Counted from the first letter of the stretch, positions 23,105 to 34,136 are shown. The stretch is 64,000 nucleotides of DNA from Heligmosomoides polygyrus polygyrus (GCA_947396885.1 OX377204.1:49215139-49279138), one strand, 5' to 3'. Notes: generated by a model from the sequence alone, not told the origin. Program-made: numbers and translations.

Positions 23105-23450
23105 TTAGGAGTCATCAGCATATATAGAACAAGGCACTCCATCGGGGACACAGTTTGGTATGTTGATCAAAGTAGAAGGATAAGTGGGCCTAGGCAGGTC
23201 CCTGAGGAACTCCACTATTAGTGCCGTACGCATCTGAAGCAGAATCTCCAAGTAATACTGTCTGCGTTCGCCTTTTAATAACGATTCTAGAAACCTACTA
23301 GGAAGGCATCCTTCATCCTCATATGCGCTTAGCTTTGCAAGCAGAAAGCTCTGGTTGATAGAATCGAAGGTTTTTGCACAGTCAAGGTAACAAGCTGTAA
23401 CGTATCTACTATTGACAGTCAATTATCCTTTGCCAAACCGGATTACTTCG
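23105..23450 (-). pseudogene. CR1/Jockey-like reverse transcriptase fragment
   Basis: The minus strand reads a palm motif (YLDCAKTFDSINQSFLLAKL) followed by a fingers/palm stretch and a late YADDS motif. About 100 residues between them are missing, and the arrangement is compact, so there is an internal deletion. No other parts of the element were seen nearby. Confidence 0.65.
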
Positions 23451-24167
23451 GACAGGACCTGTTAAGGTGAACTTCCATGGATCCGTGTTGGGATTTTGGC
23501 GCTCTACCAACTTGACCTGCCAAACTGCCTGCCTACCTCATAGAGTGTCTCGTTCTATTTGTGCTGATGAACATCGTGGTGCCGTAGACATTGAAGTCTC
23601 AAAAGACGCAGAACAGAACCTTTATGCGCTGAAGATCCTGAGGCTCTTCCTACTTCGAAGTTAGGGAATACTTTTTCGTGGCGTTTCAACACCCAACCTT
23701 CGTATCCTCCAGGAGATATGCTTGACTTTGGGTAAGCGAAAAAGATTAGCAGATTATCATTCGGGCACTTTTGCTCGCAGAGTTAAGTCATACGGGGGCC
23801 TACTACTCGATATGCCTGTTTGTGAAGTACCCGAATTGCCCTTCCTTGACTGTACCCCAACTCGTTCGCAAGGTTCCGGGTAGAGGGCTACGATTTTATT
23901 GAGAGGGAACGAAACTCGTCGGTATTTTGCACCTACAAACGTCAAACGAATAGTCCACAATATTAAGGCTTCACATGTCAACAAGCGGATCGTGTGAAGG
24001 AACGCGGCACTGTGGACTTGTTAGCACTACTCGCCGACTTCAGTGCTGATATTGAGAGCAGCTGGCTTCACAGAAATGCCTCAACGAATTTGCGAAGGAA
24101 ACGGCACCAACAGCTCGCTCGTCCATTACTCAGTGATGTACGCATTATTCATGCCATTCTACTACAA
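23451..24167. other. intronic stretch without recognised feature
   Basis: Open frames up to 80 codons exist on both strands but no motif is convincing. Confidence 0.3.
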
Positions 24168-24477
24168 TACCGCTCGCGCCGCACGGTCAAAAGTGGGCGA
24201 AAAAACGCCAACATAGCGTCGCAAAGCGTCGCATGCTCATAACTCCTTCAGTTTTAGGTTTCTTAAATAAAGGTTGGTACCATTCGATTCGCCTCTTCGA
24301 GATCTACACAAACATGTGTAAAACTTTACCGGAGCACCCGTATTTTCGCCGTGGGTGGTCCAAAATTGGCTGGACGGGCGATTAGAGCAGCTTATTTCCC
24401 AGGATATGCGTCCTTTCGGAGTATCTCAATCATGGCGTACGTCGCCAGTGCTCTGTCAAACCAGGAATGCCCAGAGA

Positions 24478-25016
24478 GTGCGCCGTGCACAAAGCACACA
24501 GAACCTAACCTATCAATCGAGTGGGCGAGCGCATGTCCCCTGCGCTTCTATCTTCTCTCACTGGGAACTGCGACGTTTTCAAGACTATTTCGAGAAGTTT
24601 GGAGAATGTTATCAGAAATTTCAAGCCACCCCACTCAAGATTAGCTCCAATCTGTCCCAGCGAAACTTTGGTGTGCGCCGTGAACAATGCATACAGAATC
24701 GAACCTTTCAATCGGGGGGGGGGGACAGCCTGTAGACTGAGCGTTTGGGGAGTTTTATAAGAAATTTCTTGCCGCCCTAGTCAGGAGTTGCTCTAAGGCT
24801 GTCCAGCAAGCCTTTGGAGTGCGCCATGAACATGCATAGACAATCGAACCTTTCAATCGAGGAGGGGGGACAGCTTGTAGACTGAGCGTTTGGGGAGTTT
24901 TATCAGAAATTTGCAGCCGCCCTAGTCAGGAGTTGCTCTAAGGCTGTCTAGCGAGCCTTTGAAGTGCGCCGTGAACAATACATACGGATTCCAACCTTTC
25001 AATCGAAGGGGGCGAC
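24478..25016. repeat. tandem units of about 150-190 bases in foldback arm
   Basis: Four copies start GTGCGCCGTGAACAATGCAT or similar and end with CGAACCTTTCAATCG (24478, 24669, 24817, 24965). The units also share GACTGAGCGTTTGGGGAG and AGTCAGGAGTTGCTCTAAGG. The mirror image is at 31785-32310. Internal tandem repeats in the arms are a hallmark of foldback-type transposons. Confidence 0.7.
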
Positions 25017-26393
25017 CGCTCGCAAATTGCACGAATGGGCGTGTTCGGAGCGCAATAGCTCTGTCAAGTTGTAACCTTTCATGCTGCAGCTTGTAGGTTT
25101 TGTAGGCAGTCGAACGTTCTGTACGTACGCCAAAGTAGAATGGTTCAGCTTAGAAAGGTGCAATGTTATAGGGGTGCGAATATGCAGGTGAGGATTGTGT
25201 GAAGCATTTTTTTCCGATTTCCGTGGACCACTGCGAGAAGATGTGGTGGGCTGACGGCTTTAAAATACGTACGTGAACAGAGTGCCTAAGGTACTTTACG
25301 ACGATGTGCTCATAGCTCCTCAGTTGCCTAAACTGCCTTAGCCTCGGCTGGCGTTTTAGAGCGGCAAAAGCTAGCGGTTAGAGTTTCTTGCACTCCCACT
25401 CGCCCAGATTTGAGTCTTCGACACTCGGAATGGCACAGTTCCGTTCAGCATGAAAAGCGCTATCGAACGGTATCAATCTCGACCGATTTTGGAATCATCA
25501 ATTTTTTGACTGTTTAGCATAGAGGACGAGGCCGCGGCGGAAGGACGATGACGTCATCGAAAAAACGATGTCTTCGAGTTGGGCCATGCTTGATACCGTT
25601 CGATAGAGCTTTTCATGCTGAATTGAATCGTGTCATTTAGAGTGGGAAAAACTGTAATCTGGGCGAGAAACAGCGCGGAGAGCGTCTGCCGTTGTTGCGC
25701 TAAATTGCACGCGCGGGCGTGTTCGGAGCACAATAACTCTGTCGAGTTCGAATCGTTTCGGCTGCAACTTGTGTTTATTGTAGGCAGTAGAACGATATAT
25801 AAGTATACTAAAGTAGAATGGCTTAGCTTAGGAGGGGGCAATGTTACAGCGGTGCGAAAATGCAGGTGAGGCTTGCGTGATGCATTTTTTTCCGAATTCG
25901 GTTAACCACTGCGAGAAGACGCCGTGAGCTAAAGCCTCGAAATGCGTACGCGAACAGAGCGCTTAAGGTACGGTACTTTACGATGACGTGATCAGAACTT
26001 CTCAGCTGCCTAAACTGCCTTAGCCCCATCTGCCGTTTTAGGGCGGCGGACTTAGCGATTTCCTGCACTCTCACTTGTCCATATTAGGGTTTTCGACACT
26101 CACAGTAACATCGTTCTGTTCTGCTTGAAGAGCGCTATCGAACTGTATCAATGTCGACCGATTTTGGAAACATAGGCATGTGTTATACTCCCGCGGGAGC
26201 ATCCGCGGAACCTCCGTGGACGAGGGGTGCACCGCGGACGGCGGGCGTGGCGGGGCGCAGTGATTGGCCAGGTGAGGGATCTCGGCGCGATTCCCGCCCT
26301 TCCGAAAAATCTATGGCCTCTGTTATACTCCCGCGGGAGCATACCGCGGGAGTATAACAGAGGCCATAGATTTTTAGGCAATATTCCATCGAT

Positions 26394-26690
26394 ATGGGCG
26401 CGTGTAGCGCAGTCGGAGGAGGCGCGACTGTCGCGTGCACCCGATACCAGGTTCCTGGTTCGGATTTCCCGCCCAGGCCAACCAAGCCTTCCATCCCTCC
26501 GGGGTCGGTGAATTGGTACCAGACGTGTCTGGGAAGGATAAAGCGCTGACTTGTTCATCGGCTGGCCACCGCAAGTCATTGTATGGCCAAATACGCATTC
26601 ATGTCGCCTCCACGACATCCCGTAGAAGTAGAATGCGCTGGCGCATCCCAAAAGGGATTGAGTAACGCCGTCCTTTATCCTTTTTTTTTT
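26394..26690 (+). mobile_element. tRNA-derived SINE, young insertion in left arm
   Basis: Full-length SINE with A box TAGCGCAGTCGG, B-box-like GGTTCGGATTT and a TTTATCC/poly-T tail, flanked by an exact 11-base duplication ATTCCATCGAT (26383-26393, 26691-26701). The mirror position in the right arm (about 30413-30423) has one unduplicated copy of the target, so the insertion happened after the arms arose. Confidence 0.9.
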
Positions 26691-27066
26691 ATTCCATCGA
26701 TTACGTGGCGCCCTAGGCCTACCTGCGCGGACGATGACGTCATCAAAACCGGTATTTTCGTAATTGGCCAAATCTCCTCGTGCAAACTGCGTCCAAAATC
26801 GTCTAGGGGTTATTTGGAGCGCTGATTACGAATCCGACGTCCGTTTTTGAAAATTCCGCTGACATCAGCAGGTTGCTTCCCATTTGAGGGTGGTCGGGTC
26901 ACGATCACCGATCACCCTCAGTTATCGGTATGAGCGCTCTCCTGCCCTAATCGTACAAATGTACCTCGGCATCGTGTTCGGCACCCCGAATAAGTCCCCG
27001 ACCCTACACGAATTTTGAACAAAATCGATGATCCTGACCCGACCTTCTTCTTCTTCTCCTGAGCGT

Positions 27067-30000
27067 TTAGTCCCGCGCAGTCGCAGGGTCCGCTGTTCTT
27101 GTGATCTGTCGCCACCTCATCCTATCAAGGGCGTCATCTGCCGTGGCGCCGACTTCGGCGAGATCTCTCTTGATGACGTCCTTCCATCTTTTCCTTGGGG
27201 CTCCTCTCGGACGCTTTCCGGGTGCCTCGTAATCTAGGGCCAACCTTGTGGGGTGATCCTCTGGTCTTCTGAGGACGTGTCCATACCACCTCAGGCGCTG
27301 CTCTCTCATCTTCAGCTGGATCGGGGCAGTCTTCATCACTGCCCTAACATCCTCGTTTCGCACCCTGTCCCGACGGGTCCATCCACATGCCCACCTCAGC
27401 ATCCTCATCTCCGCCGCGTGCAGTTGCCGCTCCTGCGCCTTACCCAGGGCCCAGCACTCACTGCCGTAGAGGAGGGCAGGTCTTACAACTGTTTTATAGA
27501 GCTTGCCTTTGAGCGTCCTGGAGCATCTACGGTCGCAGAGGATCCCTGTGGACTCCCTCCACTTGAGCCAGGCTGCGTTTATCCGTCCCCTGACCGCCTG
27601 GTCCACACTTCCTTCCTCGGATAGGTCACTTCCGAGGTAGCGGAATTCTTCCACCTTCTCGATCGTTTCCCCTTGGCAGTCTAGGATCGATCCAGCGCAC
27701 TGCTCAGAGCTGATGAACTTCGTCTTCTTCACGTTCAGCCGTAGGCCGTTGTCCGCAAGGGCTCTCTGCCACAGCTGCACCTTCTCCTCCAGCTCCTCCT
27801 GGTTGTCGGCTACTAGGGCGATGTCGTCCGCGTAGAGGATCGTTCTGAGAGGGTCTTTCTCAAGGTGGTTCACTATAGAGTCAAGCGTCAGCAGGAAGAG
27901 GAACGGGCTCAGAGCCGACCCTTGGTGTACCCCCACTGTGATGTCCACTTTCCTTGTCACCCCGTGTGGAGTTCGTATCGCCGCTTTCGAGCCCTCGTAC
28001 ATGTCCCTTATGACCGTGATCAGACGTTCCGGGACACCCCTTCCTCGAAGGGCATTCCAGATTACGGCCCGAGCTAGCCTGTCGTAGGCCTTCTCCAGAT
28101 CCAGGAATGCCAGGTAGCAGGGTTTTCGTTTCTCCCGATATTTCTCCATCACCTGACGAACGATGAAGATGGCGTCTGTGGTGGACCTCTCAGGCATGAA
28201 GCCCCACTGCACCTGGGAGATGGGTACCATCTCCCTCAGCCTTGAGTCTACCAGTCGTTCGTAGATCTTCATCGTGTGTGAGATCAGTTTGATCCCTCGG
28301 TAGTTGGAGCATTCGGAAGCGTCTCCCTTCTGCTTGAAGATGGGGACTATGGTGCTGTTCCTCCAGTCATCCGGCATCTTACCTTCTTTCGTGATTCTGT
28401 TGAGGAACTGCGTCAGCCAGTTGATTCCGAGGTCCCCGAGCGCCTTCCAAGCCTCTACTGGCACACCGTCAGGCCCTGCTGCCTTTCCGAGTTTCATCTT
28501 CCGTATGGCCTTGCGAACCTCTTCTTTGGTCCAGGGTGGGATGGGTCCTTCCGTTGGCTGTTCTTCCTCGGCCTCCCGACGAGGGAACTCCTCGTTCAGG
28601 AGTTCCTTGAAGTACTCCTCCCACCTCTCTCTGACCTCGACCGGCTTCCGTAACACTCTACCGTCAGCACTCTTCACAGTCTTCACTACTCGAATGTCGA
28701 GGCTAGCTCTATGACGCGCCTTGGCCAGGCGGATGGCGAACTTCTCTCCCTCTGGCCCGTCTAATTTCTCGTACAGGGCATCCATTTCCGCGTTCTTTGC
28801 CTTCGCTACAGCTGTTTTTGCCAGCCTCTTCAGCTTCCTGTAGGCTGTGAGATGCTCGGGTGCCCTCGTCTTTTGCCACAGCTTGTAGGCCTCCTTCTTC
28901 CTCTTCACCGCAGCCTGCACCTCTTCGTTCCAGAACCATGCCGATTTATTCCCTCTGGTTCCTCCTTTTGTTTCTCCCAGGGTTTCCTTGGCACATCTCA
29001 GGATTGTTTCGGCTACCCTCCTCCAGGTCTCATTCACAGGACCAGCTGGATCTGGAAGGCCTGCTTCGAGCACTGCCCTTCGTAGCTCGTTCCGCTCTGA
29101 ACCCCGCAGTCTCCACCATCGGATCCTGGGTTCCGTCCTCACTTTGGGCCTGGTGGGTAGAGGTATGCTAAGATCGGCTACCAAGGGTCTGTGCTGTGAT
29201 GCCACGTCTTCTCCCGGAATGACCTTCACATTCCGGACTGTTTTCAGGGCAGCCCTTCGAACCAGGATGTGGTCGACCTCAGTTCTTCTTCCTCCGCTAG
29301 CATAGGTCACCTTCTGGCTCTCCCTCTTCGCGAAGAAGGTGCTACAGACAGCCAGGTCGTGGGCGATAGCCAGATCCAGAATTCGTTCTCCATCCGGGTT
29401 TACCAGGCCGATCCCTTTTCCTCCATGAACCCTTTCCACTCCTCTTCTGCCACTCCCCACATGCCCGTTCATGTCCCCTGCTATGGAGAGGTAGTCGCCT
29501 TCTGGTACGGACCTTATGGCTTCCTCGAGCGAGAGGTAGAAGTAATCCTTGTCGTGCTCGGAGCATCCGGTCTGCGGAGCGTAGACAGACATGATGGTCC
29601 AGTAACCCTCCTTCGTGTTCAGCCGCAGTGACATGATGCGGTCGTTTATTCTTTGGACAGCCGCTACTGAATCCTTGAGGGACTCCGCGACAGCTATCCC
29701 TACCCCGTTCCTCTTGGTGTCCTCTCCGTTGTAGTAGAGCTTGACCCCTTCTCCGATCTCCTTGGCTTTCGCCCCTTTCCATCGCGTTTCCTGCAGACAC
29801 AGGACTTGTATCCTTCTGCGCTTCATCAGGTCAGCCACTTCCCTAGATCTCCCGGTCAGCGTTCCCACATTCAGAGTCCCCAGTCGAACTAGCTTCTTTA
29901 GCCGAGGTCGTTCGGCCCTCGGTAGCCCTCGCATACTGACCACAGAACTCGGGCGGGGGTTCTGTGCGCCACTTCCGGGTGACGTCCTAGCCTTTACACT

Positions 30001-30114
30001 GATTCTATTGCGACTTGTGATCATGGTTTTGTGACGAGGTTTCTCCATCAGCCGGCCTGTCAACCTGGGCCTGACGCTGGAACCGTTGCCATTTTTGCAA
30101 TTTTTGCAGGGCAT
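27067..30114 (-). CDS. RTE LINE polyprotein: endonuclease plus reverse transcriptase
   Basis: One open frame of 1015 codons from ATG at 30114 to a TAA at 27067; upstream codons also stay open to 30219. A basic N-terminus is followed by an APE-type endonuclease (about residues 75-317) with LCLQETRW, IAGDMNGHVG, the EVDHILVRR motif and SQHRPLVADL, all expected catalytic blocks. The reverse transcriptase (about 545-800) has GPDGVPVEAW, FLDLEKAYDR, GVHQGSALSPFLF and the catalytic YADDIALVAD. The C-terminal part has an RLRWYGHVLRRPED block. No ORF1, as usual for RTE. It makes a cDNA at a nicked target by target-primed reverse transcription. No stop, frameshift or lost catalytic residue was seen. 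Confidence 0.93.
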   Translation of the reverse strand: MPCKNCKNGNGSSVRPRLTGRLMEKPRHKTMITSRNRISVKARTSPGSGAQNPRPSSVVSMRGLPRAERPRLKKLVRLGTLNVGTLTGRSREVADLMKRRRIQVLCLQETRWKGAKAKEIGEGVKLYYNGEDTKRNGVGIAVAESLKDSVAAVQRINDRIMSLRLNTKEGYWTIMSVYAPQTGCSEHDKDYFYLSLEEAIRSVPEGDYLSIAGDMNGHVGSGRRGVERVHGGKGIGLVNPDGERILDLAIAHDLAVCSTFFAKRESQKVTYASGGRRTEVDHILVRRAALKTVRNVKVIPGEDVASQHRPLVADLSIPLPTRPKVRTEPRIRWWRLRGSERNELRRAVLEAGLPDPAGPVNETWRRVAETILRCAKETLGETKGGTRGNKSAWFWNEEVQAAVKRKKEAYKLWQKTRAPEHLTAYRKLKRLAKTAVAKAKNAEMDALYEKLDGPEGEKFAIRLAKARHRASLDIRVVKTVKSADGRVLRKPVEVRERWEEYFKELLNEEFPRREAEEEQPTEGPIPPWTKEEVRKAIRKMKLGKAAGPDGVPVEAWKALGDLGINWLTQFLNRITKEGKMPDDWRNSTIVPIFKQKGDASECSNYRGIKLISHTMKIYERLVDSRLREMVPISQVQWGFMPERSTTDAIFIVRQVMEKYREKRKPCYLAFLDLEKAYDRLARAVIWNALRGRGVPERLITVIRDMYEGSKAAIRTPHGVTRKVDITVGVHQGSALSPFLFLLTLDSIVNHLEKDPLRTILYADDIALVADNQEELEEKVQLWQRALADNGLRLNVKKTKFISSEQCAGSILDCQGETIEKVEEFRYLGSDLSEEGSVDQAVRGRINAAWLKWRESTGILCDRRCSRTLKGKLYKTVVRPALLYGSECWALGKAQERQLHAAEMRMLRWACGWTRRDRVRNEDVRAVMKTAPIQLKMREQRLRWYGHVLRRPEDHPTRLALDYEAPGKRPRGAPRKRWKDVIKRDLAEVGATADDALDRMRWRQITRTADPATARD

Positions 30115-30119
30115 GGCGT

Positions 30120-30195
30120 GCCCGAGCCGGGAGTCAAACCTGTGACCGTTTGTGCATGAAACTACACTACTAACCACTAGGCTAACTCGGCTCCC
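30120..30195 (-). promoter_or_regulatory. tRNA-like 5' end of the RTE (Pol III A and B boxes)
   Basis: Read on the minus strand, the first 75 bases are laid out like a tRNA gene: GGAGCCGAG, then A box TTAGCCTAGTGG, then B box GGTTTGACTCC at the usual spacing, then a closing GGCTCGGGC. This suggests an internal Pol III promoter, or capture of a tRNA or SINE head at the 5' end of the LINE. The LINE ATG follows within 10 bases. Transcription by Pol III is not shown; run-on through the coding part would be unusual. Confidence 0.6.
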
Positions 30196-32633
30196 TGATC
30201 CTGACCCGACCACCCTCAATTATCCAGAAGCAAATCCAAAACCTACCGAAGTCGACGGAATTTTCAAAAACGGACGTCGGATTCGTAATCAGCGCCCCAA
30301 ATAACCCCTAGACGATTTTGGACGCAGTTTGCACGAGGAGATTTGGCCAATTACGAAAATACCGGTTTTGATGACGTCATCGTCCGCGCAGGTAGGCCTA
30401 GGGCGCCACGTAATCGATGGAATATTGCCCAAAAATCTATGGCCTCTGTTATACTCCCGCGGTATGCTCCCGCGGGAGTATAACAGAGGCCATAGATTTT
30501 TCGGAAGGGCGGGAATCGCGCCGAGATCCCTCACTTGGCCAATCACTGCGCCCCGCCACGCCCGCCGTCCGCGGTGCACCCTCGTCCACGGAGGTTCTGC
30601 GGATGCTCCCGCGGGAGTATAACACATGCCTATATTTCCAAAATCGGTCGACATTGATACAGTTCGATAGCGCTCTTCAAGCAGAACAGAACGATGTTAC
30701 TGTGAGTGTCGAAAACCCTAATATGGACAAGTGAGAGTGCAGGAAATCGCTAAGTCCGCCGCCCTAAAACGGCAGATGGGGCTAAGGCAGTTTAGGCAGC
30801 TGAGAAGTTCTGATCACGTCATCGTAAAGTACCGTACCTTAAGCGCTCTGTTCGCGTACGCATTTCGAGGCTTCAGCTCACGGCGTCTTCTCGCAGTGGT
30901 TAACCGAATTCGGAAAAAAATGCATCACGCAAGCCTCACCTGCATTTTCGCACCGCTGTAACATTGCCCCCTCCTAAGCTAAGCCATTCTACTTTAGTAT
31001 ACTTATATATCGTTCTACTGCCTACAATAAACACAAGTTGCAGCCGAAACGATTCGAACTCGACAGAGTTATTGTGCTCCGAACACGCCCGCGCGTGCAA
31101 TTTAGCGCAACAACGGCAGACGCTCTCCGCGCTGTTTCTCGCCCAGATTACAGTTTTTCCCACTCTAAATGACACGATTCAATTCAGCATGAAAAGCTCT
31201 ATCGATTGGCCCAACTCGAAGACATCGTTTTTTCGATGACGTCATCGTCCTTCCGCCGCGGCCTCGTCCTCTATGCTAAACAGTCAAAAAATTGATGATT
31301 CCAAAATCGGTCGAGATTGATACCGTTCGATAGCGCTTTTCATGCTGAACGGAACTGTGCCATTCCGAGTGTCGAAGACTCAAATCTGGGCGAGTGGGAG
31401 TGCAAGAAACTCTAACCGCTAGCTTTTGCCGCTCTAAAACGCCAGCCGAGGCTAAGGCAGTTTAGGCAACTGAGGAGCTATGAGCACATCGTCGTAAAGT
31501 ACCTTAGGCACTCTGTACACGTACGTATTTTAAAGCCGTCAGCCCACCGCATCTTCTCGCAGTGGTCCACGGAAATCGGAAAAAAATGCTTCACACAATC
31601 CTCACCTGCATATTCGCACCCCTATAACATTGCACCTTTCTAAGCTGAACCATTCTAGTTTGGCGTACGTACAGAACGTTCGACTGCCTACAAAACCTAC
31701 AAGCTGCAGCATGAAAGGTTACAACTTGACAGAGCTATTGCGCTCCGAACACGCCCATTCGTGCAATTTGCGATCGGTCGCCCCCTTCGATTGAAAGGTT
31801 CGAATCCGTATGTATTGTTCACGGCGCACTTCAAAGGCTCGCTAGACAGCCTTAGAGCAACTCCTGACTAGGGCGGCTGCAAATTTCTGATAAAACTCCC
31901 CAAACGCTCAGTCTACAAGCTGTCCCCCCTCCTCGATTGAAAGGTTCGATTGTCTATGCATGTTCATGGCGCACTCCAAAGGCTTGCTGGACAGCCTTAG
32001 AGCAACTCCTGACTAGGGCGGCAAGAAATTTCTTATAAAACTCCCCAAACGCTCAGTCTACAGGCTGTCCCCCCCCCCTCGATTGAAAGGTTCGATTCTG
32101 TATGCATTGTTCACGGCGCACACCAAAGTTTCGCTGGGACAGATTGGAGCTAATCCTGAGTGGGGTGGCGGGAAATTTCTGATAACATTCTCCAAACTTC
32201 TCGAAATAGTCTTGAAAACGTCGCAGTTCCCAGTGAGAGAAGATAGAAGCGCAGGGGACATGCGCTCGCCCACTCGATTGATAGGTTAGGTTCTGTGTGC
32301 ATTGTGCACGGCGCACTCTCTGGGCATTCCTGGTTTGACAGAGCACTGGCGACGTACGCCATGATTGAGATACTCCGAAAGGACGCATATCCTGGGAAAT
32401 AAGCTGCTCTAATCGCCCGTCCAGCCAATTTTGGACCACCCACGGCGAAAATACGGGTGTTCCGGTAAAGCTTTACACATGTTTGTGTAGATCTCGAAGA
32501 GGCAAATCGAATGGTACCAACCTTTATTTAAGAAACCTAAAACTGAAGGAGTTATGGGCATGCGACGCTTTGCGACGCTATGTTGGCGTTTTTTCGCCCA
32601 CTTTTGACCGTGCGGCGCGAGCGGTATTGTACA

Positions 32634-33229
32634 CCAAGCTGTGTTTCTGCGTGAAGACAGAACCCTCGCAGTATTGGCCGGTTGGCATTGCGAACAGCCG
32701 CCAATAATAGAAATTTTCGAGTGTCCCATTGCTTCTGACCATTAAAAGTGGAGCCATTTGGTCTACAACGCTGTTTGCCTTTCACGAAAAGGAGTGTTCG
32801 CTAATGACAGGATTTCTATCTGCTTCATAGTTTGCTCAATTGAGATGGTGCTAGCAGCGAGCTATTCGTCCCTTTTGCATCAAAAAGTTCTTCAGAAGGT
32901 ACTCCTCGCTTGAAGGTAGCGAAGAACGTCAGAATTGCTACAGAGATTTCACAAATAAGGTTCTGCAAAGGTTGGCTGGCGTCCTGATTCTCTTGCATCC
33001 GGTGCAATCCACCGTGTTAGCGTCCAGTGATTGCCAGCGAAGCGAATTACATGAGCTGCATGGAGTCAGAGTTATTCGCCTTCTTCAAAATGTTTTCCGT
33101 GCTTAGTATCACGACAGAGCTACCATAAGCACTACAATACCTCTTCACCTTAGGAGTCAGACAAATTTCGAACTTCTTCAGTAAATGGTTGCATGCGACA
33201 CATTCTAATCCAATGGATCGGTGTTTCAG
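32634..33229. other. end of the 13.2 kb intron
   Basis: A minus-strand frame (32825-33007) reads a plausible peptide but lacks an ATG and splice sites. I treat the stretch as intron. Confidence 0.35.
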
Positions 33230-33347
33230 CTGTTCGGCCATCGCAGGGTGTCCATACTGAGCGGCGGCTTCCTGTCGTGGAAGAGCCAGCAGGCGAGATC
33301 GGAGCAGTACCGGACGGACAGTGGCGACGAGATAGACCGAGGCCAAG
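33230..33347 (+). CDS. sulfurtransferase gene, end of rhodanese domain 1
   Basis: Acceptor GGTGTTTCAG, donor CAAG|GTGTGT. It encodes LFGHRRVSILSGGFLSWKSQ, the classic domain 1 end (F-G-H-x-x-V-x-x-L-x-G-G-F-x-x-W), then an acidic linker. It ends one base into a Gly codon completed by the next exon. It joins phase 0 to 19984. Confidence 0.9.
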
Positions 33348-33605
33348 GTGTGTTTGTCAGCATTTAAGGGTATTGTGCCGTTAAAAGGTCCTCTCGGCAG
33401 CACAGGGTTATCAAAATCTGAGTGTTATCAAAGAGTGGCGTTAATTTTCTAGTAGGTAATACGCAGACTTCCTATCCCTCTCCTCCGTCTCACCATCAGC
33501 AACAGCTGACCTGGGAGACAGCAGCAATAAAGCAGTCGTCAGCAAAACCACTTCTGCATTCACTCCGTCTAAGATCTCCAAAGCAATTTCGGACTAGGTT
33601 TGTAG

Positions 33606-33733
33606 GAAAGGAAACGAGTCCTTTAGGCAATCTCCTCTCTTCTTGGAATCAATCATTGGTGATCACATTCGACGACGTTCTTCTCAACACAGAACTGCGT
33701 ACATACGACGTCGTCGATGCCCAAACCAGAGAG
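33606..33733 (+). CDS. sulfurtransferase gene, start of rhodanese domain 2
   Basis: Acceptor TTTGTAG, donor GAG|GTACGA. After a linker (KETSPLGNLLSSWNQ) it encodes LVITFDDVLLNTELRTYDVV and DAQTRE, the first strand and helix of domain 2 with the conserved V-D-A. The split Gly codon with the previous exon keeps the frame. Confidence 0.88.
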
Positions 33734-33876
33734 GTACGAAGTCGTCTGCTCTGCTTGCGAATAACTTTTCTGTTTTTAGTCACGAATAACCCTCTCGTAA
33801 CAGAATTAACTAAATAGGATGGTACCTTGAATCACCGCTTACTCTGCAGTGAATGTGAAAGAATTACGTTGCGCAG

Positions 33877-34038
33877 GAGTATGATGGTGAAGCTTCTGGA
33901 GCGCTGTACGGTCACATTCGAGGAGCGGTGAACATTCCGGTAGATGCTGTCTATGAATGGAGGTCGAATCAGTGGCGACCGAACAAAGAAATCCAGCAGA
34001 TATTCGACGAGGCCGTGCTCTCGCGCAATAGACCCGTG
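33877..34038 (+). CDS. sulfurtransferase gene, rhodanese domain 2 middle
   Basis: Acceptor GTTGCGCAG, donor GTG|GTAGGT, phase 0 on both sides, 54 codons. It encodes the CH2A-type motif ALYGHIRGAVNIPVDAVYEW and a helix with IQQIFDEAVLSRNRPV leading to the catalytic strand. An intact SINE lies only 98 bases beyond the donor. Confidence 0.9.
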
Positions 34039-34136
34039 GTAGGTTTTCGACTGTCAGGATATCATTGCACATGACTTCTTCACTCTTCACCGAAAAGACT
34101 TTTGGGAGCGGTTAGTTCTTTGTATACCCTTTGACG

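Larger units (their letters stand above)
27044..30195 (-). mobile_element. full-length RTE-type LINE
   Basis: It is flanked by the 16-base target duplication TGATCCTGACCCGACC (27028-27043, 30196-30211). On the minus strand it starts with a tRNA-like 5' end, has a single intact ORF, and ends in a short (GAA)n-type tail (27044-27058) right after the stop codon, as RTE elements do. It interrupts the spacer of foldback copy B. Uninterrupted coding and a perfect duplication indicate a recent insertion that may be competent. Confidence 0.92.
24168..32633. mobile_element. giant foldback element, copy B, with SINE and RTE inside
   Basis: Left arm 24168-26905 and right arm about 30200-32633 are inverted complements. 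Removing the 297-base SINE and its extra 11-base duplication from the left arm makes both 2.43 kb. Wherever I compared them they are nearly identical; for example the peptide frame at 25844-26074 (minus) equals 30731-30961 (plus) in all 76 residues. Outer ends read CAATACCGCTCGCGCCGCAC and the complement. The arms contain tandem 150-base units, hairpins and TGACGTCA sites, but no transposase. The centre (26906-27043) is a 140-base spacer; an RTE is inserted at its edge. Confidence 0.8.

Noticed and set aside
24355..24735. Overlapping open frames of about 100 codons in the foldback arms (also 32053-32443, 17954-18403)
   Set aside because: Frames are open in several phases on both strands and drift with the repeat units; no conserved protein between copies A, B and C beyond DNA identity.
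26148..26771. 207-codon minus-strand open frame overlapping the SINE in the left foldback arm
   Set aside because: It is the antisense of the SINE plus foldback sequence; similar frames appear at every SINE copy. No protein-like motif.
32825..33007. Minus-strand 60-codon frame as an exon
   Set aside because: No ATG, no splice sites, no recognised motif.
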